From the IMG/VR virus record IMGVR_UViG_3300021142_000014, positions 35,714 to 99,713 of that record: DNA of 64,000 nt, one strand, 5' to 3'. The number at the start of each line of letters is the position of its first letter. The stretch's first letter is position 1. This document shows positions 56,898 to 64,000 of the stretch, one piece after another. A program made the position numbers and the translations under genes. The notes beneath the pieces are model-generated. The model ran no database searches and was not told the origin of the DNA. It saw only the letters and a program-made list of their open reading frames with translations. This stretch comes from a virus.

Positions 56898-58049
56898 TTA
56901 TATCGCTGAGAATGGTCCTACAGTACTACCCTGGGTGGCACTTCCGCCAACCGGTGAATCAATGATACCAACACTAACATTACCAGTTGGAGCAGTCTGA
57001 TTACTAGACAAAGTTCCCAGAGATGTTACCAATGCAGAATCACTAAAGGCAGTTGCTGTAATATTGCTGTTAGTAGTAACGATTTGGATAGAGTTAATCT
57101 GAGCTGTTGTGCTATTTGAAGGTCCTTGTAGAACTCCTGTTGCAATTGTAGTGATTGTACCACCTACAGATTGTAGCAAGCTTAGCTGGTTATAGTACTG
57201 TGTTGTGTAGTTGGCTGTGTATCCAGCGCAAGCACCATATGACGAGCAAGAATACGATGTACATTGCGTAGCGTATCCTCCACAAGCTGTTCCATAACTT
57301 ATGCAGGGTGGGAAATACGGTGGAAAGAATGGTGGTGGGAAATACGGTGGAAAGAATGGTGGTGGGAAGTAAGGTGGGAAGAATGGAGGAAAGAATGGTG
57401 GAAAGAATGGTGGTGGGAAGTAAGGTGGGAAGAATGGAGGAAAGAATGGTGGAGGTGGTGGTGAGTAGCTAAGGTTGTTTGGTCTTGGAATTTCAACAGG
57501 TCGAGTATTTGGTGAATCTTCTTTTGTACGACGCTTTCGCTTAGGCAACGTTGTAGTTGCTCCCTTAGCATTTGGATCACCATAAGCACTGCTGTAACCA
57601 TAACCTGTGCAAACAGTGTAATAGCTTTGACACACTGGTCCATAGCCTGCGCATGTATAACCTGTGCAAGGATATCCACCAGTACAAGTATAGCTTGTTA
57701 TGTTATTTTGTGAGTAAGCATTGTTAACAACTGCCCACCAGTTACCAGTACTTGTCCACCAAAAAGCAATTCCAGTACCGTTTGAAGCACTCTTCAACGT
57801 CATTGTTGCGCTAGCTTTGTAAGGTATTGTAGCTAATGGGTAAGAACTAGCTGCTGTTGATGTAGTTGCTGATCCGCTTGTTGCATACCATACACCAGTT
57901 TGTGCAACCCAAAGTTGTCCACCTGGGACAGCTGTTCCTAATGATCCTGATGTTGTTCTTGCAAAAAGGTCACTAATAGGTGCTAAAGATCCTGATAGGA
58001 GCCCATAAGCACGGGCTGCAAGGTCACTTAGTGCTGAGAATAATGGCAT
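56898..58049 (-). CDS. Jelly-roll fibre protein interrupted by Pro/Tyr/Cys-rich insert
   Basis: A 383-residue protein. Residues 25-110 (SDLFARTTSGSLGTAVPGGQ, LWVAQTGVWYATSG, GIAFWWTSTGNWWAVV) and 285-383 (YYNQLSLLQSVGGTITTIAT, ITATAFSDSALVTSLG) look like the two halves of one laminin-G/concanavalin-like beta sandwich. The insert holds a Cys/Tyr/Gly-rich block (119-152: YTCTGGYPCTGYTCAGYG), a KRKRR basic patch, about 50 residues of PPFFPPYFPP-type repeats (197-248) and a second Cys/Tyr block (249-280). Probably a receptor-binding appendage whose insert forms a rigid, disulfide-tied knob. Possibly a substrate of the nearby hydroxylases (inference). Confidence 0.65.
   Translation of the reverse strand: MPLFSALSDLAARAYGLLSGSLAPISDLFARTTSGSLGTAVPGGQLWVAQTGVWYATSGSATTSTAASSYPLATIPYKASATMTLKSASNGTGIAFWWTSTGNWWAVVNNAYSQNNITSYTCTGGYPCTGYTCAGYGPVCQSYYTVCTGYGYSSAYGDPNAKGATTTLPKRKRRTKEDSPNTRPVEIPRPNNLSYSPPPPPFFPPFFPPYFPPPFFPPFFPPFFPPYFPPPFFPPYFPPPFFPPYFPPCISYGTACGGYATQCTSYSCSSYGACAGYTANYTTQYYNQLSLLQSVGGTITTIATGVLQGPSNSTTAQINSIQIVTTNSNITATAFSDSALVTSLGTLSSNQTAPTGNVSVGIIDSPVGGSATQGSTVGPFSAI
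57308..57458 (-). repeat. Tandem repeats coding PPFFPPYFPP units
   Basis: About 150 bp of near-identical short units (GGTGGGAAATACGGTGGAAAG and variants, each with AATGGT) run inside the fibre gene, coding for repeating Pro-Pro-Phe/Tyr-Phe. Unit boundaries differ in small insertions and G/A changes, suggesting slippage-driven length variation. Confidence 0.8.
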
Positions 58050-58074
58050 TAGAAATTAATCTCCGATAATAGCA

Positions 58075-61000
58075 TTAGAACTTAGTCTGTCCGAGTAGCA
58101 TAACATACGTATTAGCTGCTGTACATATTAATGTAATAGCATAAAAGTCATAGTTTACTGTTGCATCTGCAGCAGTCCATATTGAACCACCCTGGTAATA
58201 CGCTGTTACGGTGTAAGTGTTAGTATATGCTGTTCCATGGGCAGGTAGCGTAGTACCACCGTTAACAGTGTAACCATTGATCGTAAACCCTGATGGGAGA
58301 TAGGCTGTAGAACCATTATTTGTACCAACAGTGACAGTAACGGCTTGACCAACAGTAGTTGGAGCATTGGTTATTTGGATTTGCCATGCTGATGTTGGAG
58401 CAGCAGTGTAGACATAGACTCCACCAGAAACGGTGTTGAGAACAGCAGCAGCGCTTGAAGATACTACACCAGAACTAACTACAACCTGTTCTAGAGGCGC
58501 TACTAGCAATGGGTTAGTAGCATAAGGGATAACCCCACCAGTACCAGTTGTACCGCTTACAACAGGACCTGAGACCCACTGAGAACCACTATAGATAAGC
58601 ATTGCATTGGCAGTAGGTGCACCGCTTGATACTGTGTAACCTTGTAGTTTAGTTACTTTTGCATTACCTATTGTACCAGTAAGATCTCCACCGACTGCAG
58701 AACCACTGGTCATTACAGCAGAACCACTTACGGTAACAGCTCCACTGAATGAAACGTTACCTATTTGTGTACTTGTTCCTGATACTGTAAATCCACTGGC
58801 TACAACAACGTTTCCACCACTAGTAATTGTCATTGCATCATTAGCTGCATTATTAGTTACAAAGTGTATAGCATTGTTGCCATAAGTACCAATAGCTAGA
58901 TCTGTAGAGGCTGAAGCAAGGTAAACAGCACCTGCAATGTTAAATGCACCATTACCAGTAAAGTTACTGGAGTTCATACCAAACTCACCGTAGTTAGTAC
59001 CACTTGTTCCCAAGTTATTACTTACGTTTAGGTTAGTACTTGCAGATGTACCAGAGTTGGTATTTTGAACAATAACTTGGTTATAGTTGTTAACACTATT
59101 GTTAAAACCAGCCATGATGTTAACGTCAGAGTATGAAAGTCCTCCACCGAAGTTGATTGGTGGGTTAGTAGTAGGCGTGGTAGCGTTGATTGTGTAATTA
59201 ACGTTTAGAGCACCAGAAATAGTTTCTGTACCAGTTATGCTAACGTTTCCATTAACATTGAATGGACTATTAACATTCAAAGTACCGGTAACGGTTCCTC
59301 CACTAAGTGGAAGCTTGTTAGCATCACTACCAGAAAGTGTTACTACTTGCCCTGATAAAGTTGCAATGCTGCTTGTGTTAGTAGTTACATTACCTGAAGT
59401 AGTTGCATATTGACCACTAAGGGTTGCGTATTGTCCGCTAAGGTTTGCAACATTGGTATTAGTAGTATTTAGGTTACCACTAGTTGTGTTGTATGATCCT
59501 GAAAGGGTTACAAACTGTCCAGAAAGGGTTGCAAGCGATCCACTAGTAGCAGCAATGTTACTATTTGCTGTAACCATTTGCCCTGATAGCGTTGCAATAC
59601 TGCTTGTGTTAGTAGTTACAATACCACTTGTTGATACGTACTGGCCTGAAAGAGTAGCAAGGCTACCACTAGTAGCAGCAATATTAGCATTTGCTGTAAC
59701 CATTTGACCTGATAGGGTAGAAATGCTACTTGTATTAGTGGTTACAATTCCTGAGGTTGTAGCGTATTGACCACTAAGTGTTGCAAGGTTGCTATTGGTT
59801 GTAGTTATTGAACCACTCAGTGCTAACAAGTCTCCAGAAAGATTAGTAACTTGATTTTCTGCAATTTGTATACCACTAGTTGTAATGTTGCTTATACGAC
59901 CATAGCCATCTGTAGTAATAATTGAAACATTATTGTTTGAACCATAAGTACCTGATGTACCTATAGTTGCAAGATCAATGCTATCTGGGTTAACAACAAT
60001 TCTACTTGAGTTTGCAGTGACAACATCAATTGTATTACCAGTTTTGGTAAGACCACCACCAGCATTAATTTCTCCAGCACCTGAGAATTGTGAAAATTGA
60101 ATAGTATCAGTACCAATAACAATGTCACCATTGGGACCAGTACCTGCAGAGGCCATAATATATCCATTATTAGCATTTACTGTACCGCTCTGTACGAATA
60201 TAAAATCACCAGCAGTTACTTGACCACTAATTGAATCATTGTAATCAGATGCACGAGTTAGTTTCCAAGGAATTGATGAACTACCTGTAACTGTAACTAC
60301 ATAAACACCATTTTGGGTTCCTGTAGTTTGGTCTTTAACTAGAATACGAGCACCACTAACAAATCCACTAGCTGCTATAGAATCTATTGCAAACCCAGCA
60401 TTAGTGGTTGAAGTTAGAGTAGCTCCAATGCCGTAACCACCATCTTGGTCTATTGTTCCACCACTGTATGTAGCTGTAAGGTTGCCTGTGGTTCCAGCAA
60501 ATGCAGGAGCGTGTACGTTGAGCTGTGCAACTGCAGCATCTACATATTGCTTGTTAGCTAACTCGTAAGTACCTGTAGGAAATGTTGGGTAGTAAGTAAG
60601 TCCAGAAAAAGTTGTGGTGCCTGTAAAAGTTTTAATACCACTAATAGTTTGTGTTGTTCCTAGAGTTACTGTGCTACCGCTAAGAGTAGCAAGATTAGAG
60701 TTAGTTGTATTTAAGCTACCACTAATTGAAGCAATATTTGATTCATCGGTAACTTGTTTTCCAGAGATTGTTGCTATGTTAGTTGTATTAGTAGAAATAG
60801 TTCCACTAAGTGCAGTGGAGATTGTTGGGTTAGGGTAAGTACCTTGGAGGTCACCACCGGCTGTTACGCCACTTATACTAGTAAGAACATTTATTCCACT
60901 TACAGTAAGAGTACCTGGAACATTAACATTGTGGTTGGCAGTACCTAAAACAATTTGATCTTGTGTAGAAGAAGTAGCACCAGCACCAGTGTGATCTGTA

Positions 61001-63246
61001 CCAATAGCAACAGATCCAGGTGCAGTTGCATTGGTTTGGTAACCAATTGCTGTAGCATAATTGCTACCAGTATTATTAATATTGGCTAGATAACCAATTG
61101 ATACACCAAATTCATTGTAATAATAACCGGCTTCATAACCAATAGCTACACCATCAAAATTTTGAGTAGAACCAGCATAAGCACCAATAGCTACACCATT
61201 ATTGTTACTAGATTGACCAGCATAGTTACCAATAGCTACACCAGCAGAATTGACGCTGGATATGGGAGTGTTAGCTCCTAGTGCAATATTAGTAGAATTT
61301 ACAGAAAGTGTACCAGTAACAGTTAAGTTACCAGAAATAGTACCACCTGTTCTTGGAAGAGCAGCGTAAGCTACTCCAGAAACTGTAACTAAGCTACCAC
61401 TAATTGAAGCAATATTTGATTCATCGGTAACTTGTTTTCCAGAGATTGTTGCTATGTAACTTGCTTGATTGGTAACGATACCAGAAGTGGTAGCGTATTG
61501 TCCTGAAAGCGTGGCAATGTTTGCTTCATCAGTGACTTGTTTTCCGCTTATTGTAGCTATGTAACTAGTATTATTAGTAACAATCCCTGAAGTTGTAACG
61601 TATTGACCTGATAGTGTAGCAATATTAGAAGCATCTGTAGCTTGCTTGCCAGATACACTAGCAATGTTTCCAGATATGCTAGTCATATCTGTTACTAGGT
61701 TATTTACTTGACTTTCAGCAATCTGGATTGTGTAAAGTTGTGCGTTAGTAACACGACCATTTGAATCGATAGAAAGCAATGGAGTTTGTGTAGCAGATCC
61801 ATAAGTACCACTAACACCACTAATTGTTCTAAGAGTTGGGTTAGGGTATGTCCCAGTTAAATCTCCACCAGCAGTTGTGCCAGAAAAGATTGTTCTTCCT
61901 GAAGTAGTTACAAATTGACCACTTAGAGTAACAAGAGATCCTGAGAGTGAAGCAATATTAGCTTCGTCAGTTACTTGCTTTCCACTAATAGTAGCAACAC
62001 TTCCTGATAATGTAGAGAGGTTTGAAGCGTTAGTTGAGATACCGTTATTAGCAGTGATCATTTGACCACTAAGTGTGGCAATATATCCAGTTTGGTTGGT
62101 TACAATACCTGACGTAGTATTGTATGAGCCAGAAAGTGATGCGAATTGACCACTAAGATTGGCAACATTAGAGTTAGTTGTAACTAAGTTACCTGAAAGA
62201 GTTACGTATTGACCAGAAAGTGTGGCGATGTTATTTGCTTCAGTAGCAAGAGTATTGGCTTGACCACTAACTACTACATTGAGTCCTGATATTTGTGTAT
62301 TTACACTAGCGAACCCTGAGTCTGTAGTAGTCGATAGATTATCTATTCTTGTACTTAAACCACTAACTTGAGTGTTTAAAGAATTAATGTTTGTAGTTTG
62401 ACCACTAACAGTAGAATTTAGAGTAGAAATACTTACAGATTGACCACTAGTTGTTACAAATAATGCATTGATTTGCCCACTCTGTGTATTAATTTGCCCA
62501 CTCTGTGTATTAATTTGCCCACTCTGTGTATTAATTTGCCCACTCTGTGTATTGATGTTTGTACCATTAGTGTTAATTTGGGTCTGTAAACCACTAATAG
62601 TTGTATTTAATCCACTTACTGCACTTGTTAGAATAAATATATTAATACCTGAAACATTGGTTATACGACCAGCATTATCCCATGAAAATGTTGGCAAGAA
62701 GCTTCCGCCACCACCAGAGAACGTGTCGCCAGTGTATATTGCTTTAAGTGTTGGATTAGGATAAGTACCAGCAAGGTCTCCACCAGCAGCTGTGCCTGAT
62801 ACTACTAAGGTTGAATTGCCAATTATGCTTGTTGCAAGGTTAAATTGAGCTTGTTCAATAGCTGTAGCAACAGGAAAAACATTATAATCGCTAGAAGATC
62901 CTACTGAGTGCGAAGTTGCAGTTGTTCCGTCATAGCCACGGCCATTGGTACCACTAACGTTATAAACAAAAATAGTGGTATTAACACCAAGTGAGATGGC
63001 ACCGCTAGCACACAGTATCTTTTCTTCGCTGCCTAGACCGTAATCTACAACAAGCGTAAAAGGTCCACTAGTTCCTAGTGGATTAGTGGTATTATATCCG
63101 CCTGCGCTAACTTCATACCATCCCGTGGTATTAGCTACAGTTATTGTTTGTCCGCTTGCGAATGCATAGTTAAGCGATGCTGAAAGATACGTAGGTGCAG
63201 CACCACCAGGGTATGATCGTATTACACTGGAATCTGGGAGGGCCAT
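58075..63246 (-). CDS. Giant tail fibre (1723 residues) with repeat and YadA-like regions
   Basis: It starts MALPDSSVIRSYPGGAAPTY. Four copies of a GGDLxGTYPNPT-type motif (near 155, 462, 800 and 1520) separate long heptad-like stretches of ATLSGQ/TTSGIVTNNTS repeats, which should form trimeric coiled coils. Around residues 665-765 repeats such as GVAIGAYAGS and VSIGYLANINN match the YadA-head-type beta roll. The C-terminal ~300 residues are beta-rich. These features make it a long trimeric tail fibre for host binding. A perfect 21-bp tandem repeat codes INTQSGQ units near residues 231-258. No peptidase or intramolecular chaperone domain was seen. Confidence 0.8.
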   Translation of the reverse strand: MALPDSSVIRSYPGGAAPTYLSASLNYAFASGQTITVANTTGWYEVSAGGYNTTNPLGTSGPFTLVVDYGLGSEEKILCASGAISLGVNTTIFVYNVSGTNGRGYDGTTATSHSVGSSSDYNVFPVATAIEQAQFNLATSIIGNSTLVVSGTAAGGDLAGTYPNPTLKAIYTGDTFSGGGGSFLPTFSWDNAGRITNVSGINIFILTSAVSGLNTTISGLQTQINTNGTNINTQSGQINTQSGQINTQSGQINTQSGQINALFVTTSGQSVSISTLNSTVSGQTTNINSLNTQVSGLSTRIDNLSTTTDSGFASVNTQISGLNVVVSGQANTLATEANNIATLSGQYVTLSGNLVTTNSNVANLSGQFASLSGSYNTTSGIVTNQTGYIATLSGQMITANNGISTNASNLSTLSGSVATISGKQVTDEANIASLSGSLVTLSGQFVTTSGRTIFSGTTAGGDLTGTYPNPTLRTISGVSGTYGSATQTPLLSIDSNGRVTNAQLYTIQIAESQVNNLVTDMTSISGNIASVSGKQATDASNIATLSGQYVTTSGIVTNNTSYIATISGKQVTDEANIATLSGQYATTSGIVTNQASYIATISGKQVTDESNIASISGSLVTVSGVAYAALPRTGGTISGNLTVTGTLSVNSTNIALGANTPISSVNSAGVAIGNYAGQSSNNNGVAIGAYAGSTQNFDGVAIGYEAGYYYNEFGVSIGYLANINNTGSNYATAIGYQTNATAPGSVAIGTDHTGAGATSSTQDQIVLGTANHNVNVPGTLTVSGINVLTSISGVTAGGDLQGTYPNPTISTALSGTISTNTTNIATISGKQVTDESNIASISGSLNTTNSNLATLSGSTVTLGTTQTISGIKTFTGTTTFSGLTYYPTFPTGTYELANKQYVDAAVAQLNVHAPAFAGTTGNLTATYSGGTIDQDGGYGIGATLTSTTNAGFAIDSIAASGFVSGARILVKDQTTGTQNGVYVVTVTGSSSIPWKLTRASDYNDSISGQVTAGDFIFVQSGTVNANNGYIMASAGTGPNGDIVIGTDTIQFSQFSGAGEINAGGGLTKTGNTIDVVTANSSRIVVNPDSIDLATIGTSGTYGSNNNVSIITTDGYGRISNITTSGIQIAENQVTNLSGDLLALSGSITTTNSNLATLSGQYATTSGIVTTNTSSISTLSGQMVTANANIAATSGSLATLSGQYVSTSGIVTTNTSSIATLSGQMVTANSNIAATSGSLATLSGQFVTLSGSYNTTSGNLNTTNTNVANLSGQYATLSGQYATTSGNVTTNTSSIATLSGQVVTLSGSDANKLPLSGGTVTGTLNVNSPFNVNGNVSITGTETISGALNVNYTINATTPTTNPPINFGGGLSYSDVNIMAGFNNSVNNYNQVIVQNTNSGTSASTNLNVSNNLGTSGTNYGEFGMNSSNFTGNGAFNIAGAVYLASASTDLAIGTYGNNAIHFVTNNAANDAMTITSGGNVVVASGFTVSGTSTQIGNVSFSGAVTVSGSAVMTSGSAVGGDLTGTIGNAKVTKLQGYTVSSGAPTANAMLIYSGSQWVSGPVVSGTTGTGGVIPYATNPLLVAPLEQVVVSSGVVSSSAAAVLNTVSGGVYVYTAAPTSAWQIQITNAPTTVGQAVTVTVGTNNGSTAYLPSGFTINGYTVNGGTTLPAHGTAYTNTYTVTAYYQGGSIWTAADATVNYDFYAITLICTAANTYVMLLGQTKF
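62471..62554 (-). repeat. Four tandem 21-bp repeats in the fibre gene
   Basis: Four consecutive copies of a 21-bp unit (ATTTGCCCACTCTGTGTATT plus A) code INTQSGQ on the minus strand. The copies are identical except the last base of the fourth. Each unit equals one heptad, so copy-number change would lengthen or shorten the coiled-coil shaft in register. Confidence 0.95.
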
Positions 63247-63294
63247 TAAATAATACTCCTATTAATTGTTTATCTACCTGTTACTGATTACTAA

Positions 63295-63834
63295 TTAGTA
63301 TGGGTAAGAAGCAGATTGCCAAGTAGGAGTAACAGTTAGTGAGTCGCCTGAAGCTAGAGTTACGGTTGAAAGATCAGAGAATGGTGCGTACCATAGAACT
63401 GTACTTCCGCCTGAGCTACTTGATCCTACAGTACCAGTGATGGTAAGGAAGATACCGTTGATAGTAGTGTATGTAGCACCAGTGTTTGTGAATGTAAGAG
63501 GGTTAGTTCCTGAGTAAGTACAGTATTGTACAGGAATTCCTGTGCTTGTACCAATTGTAATTGTGTTAGTCTGTGGTGCTTGCCAACCAGATCCAGAAAG
63601 AGTTAGACGTGAATAACCACTGAGACCACTAGCTTCAAGAATTGGGTAAGTACCACCATTGAGGGTAAGAGGAACATCACCTGCAGCAGCGTATCCACTA
63701 ATGGTTGACCAAGTAGTGGCTGTAAGACCTAGATAAAGTGTAGAAGGAACGGCCTGTGTTCCTCTTGGAATTGCGTTCAAAAGGTAGTTAAGACCTTCCT
63801 GAGGAAAATAAAAATTAGAGTTAAAACTAGCCAT
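63295..63834 (-). CDS. Virion/fibre-associated protein (179 residues)
   Basis: It starts MASFNSNFYFPQEGLNYLLN and is rich in Ser, Thr, Gly and aromatic residues, with TLYLGLTATTWSTISGY and SGYSRLTLSGSGWQAP in the first half and LTVTPTWQSASYPY at the end. This pattern occurs in small structural proteins next to fibre genes in many tailed phages. It directly precedes the giant fibre gene, so it may form its anchor or partner. No family name recognised. Confidence 0.55.
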   Translation of the reverse strand: MASFNSNFYFPQEGLNYLLNAIPRGTQAVPSTLYLGLTATTWSTISGYAAAGDVPLTLNGGTYPILEASGLSGYSRLTLSGSGWQAPQTNTITIGTSTGIPVQYCTYSGTNPLTFTNTGATYTTINGIFLTITGTVGSSSSGGSTVLWYAPFSDLSTVTLASGDSLTVTPTWQSASYPY

Positions 63835-63842
63835 AGTTGCTC

Positions 63843-64000
63843 CTATATAAATTGAATGCTAATATTAAATTTGATGCTGTCTCCGTACTGCAAACCAATA
63901 CCTGGAAAACTGCTTTTTAAAAACATAAAACCAGCTTGACCCACTACAGTAGTAAGAGAAGGAATTATCGTTGTCATCATACTAGAGCCATTTACGCCCC
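63843..64000 (-). CDS. C-terminal end of an upstream gene (cut by window edge)
   Basis: The frame running in from the right edge reads GVNGSSMMTTIIPSLTTVVG, continues through a hydrophobic/aromatic stretch and ends KFNISIQFI at a TAG (63843-63845). About 52 residues are visible. The stop is 6 nt before the next gene and GGAGCAACT supplies that gene's ribosome binding site. The sequence style is that of a virion protein. Identity unknown. Confidence 0.55.
   Translation of the reverse strand, partial: GVNGSSMMTTIIPSLTTVVGQAGFMFLKSSFPGIGLQYGDSIKFNISIQFI

Noticed and set aside
57264-57679. Trp/Lys-rich and His/Ser-rich ORFs opposite or overlapping the Pro-rich repeats
   Set aside because: They arise from reading the tandem repeat in other frames; the minus-strand frame with jelly-roll flanks is the coherent gene.
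1-64000. CRISPR array, transposon, integrase or attachment site
   Set aside because: No regularly spaced direct repeats with unique spacers, no transposase or integrase motifs, and no duplicated att-like core next to the tRNA genes were seen.

Overview
The window is a continuous stretch of a large, tailed, contractile-tail bacteriophage (myovirus) genome. Every credible gene lies on the minus strand, so transcription runs from the right edge (64000) towards the left edge (1). Genes are tightly packed: most junctions are 1-nt (TAATG), 4-nt (ATGA) or 8-nt overlaps, no intergenic gap exceeds about 165 nt, and base composition is AT-rich. An actinobacterial host is suggested by a WhiB-type four-cysteine regulator, an Rpf-like muralytic enzyme, a proteasome-beta-like protein, a MSMEG_6728-type protein and two small Cys/His proteins of a kind I associate with actinophages. 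A low-GC planktonic actinobacterium would fit the composition, but that is inference. Both edges cut genes (a RecA-like gene on the left, a virion-type gene on the right); no capsid, portal or terminase gene is inside the window.

Right to left, 63.8-56.9 kb carries fibre and appendage genes: a 1723-residue fibre with YadA-like and coiled repeats, and a jelly-roll protein interrupted by a Cys/Tyr-rich and Pro-Phe-Tyr repeat insert. Next (56.9-51.4 kb) is a cassette of small paralogues and modifying enzymes: an APS-kinase-like protein, a sulfotransferase-like protein, two Fe(II)/2-oxoglutarate-type hydroxylases and a PrmC-like methyltransferase. Then come a very basic ~20-residue-repeat protein, an NlpC/P60 endolysin, a poly-glycine adhesin, neck proteins, tail sheath, tail tube, a frameshifted tail assembly chaperone pair, tape measure, hub with NlpC/P60 domain, gp25-like and J-like baseplate proteins and large baseplate/tip proteins (51.3-23.2 kb).

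From 23.1 kb leftwards the content switches to non-structural genes: a SNF2/SF2 helicase, an Rpf-like transglycosylase, WhiB with a structured upstream RNA, three glycosyltransferases and a methyltransferase, small proteins, tRNA-Arg and tRNA-Tyr, a strong promoter-like site, the proteasome-like Ntn hydrolase, a flap endonuclease, a LuxC-like (acyl-CoA reductase fold) protein, an Sm-like protein, then helicase loader, DnaB helicase, primase, gp32-like SSB, GroES, DNA polymerase III alpha and RecA. Together these supply most of a replisome; a sliding clamp is not seen here.

The most noteworthy items are the hydroxylation/sulfation cassette beside a Pro/Tyr-repeat virion protein, the interrupted jelly-roll fibre, the LuxC-like protein, the proteasome-like protein with an N-terminal Met-Thr, an in-frame CCCAAAA -1 frameshift site joining the two tail chaperone ORFs, possible leaderless promoters, and several tiny genes supported by exact stop/start overlaps. 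Functions are read from motifs by eye; no database search was run.
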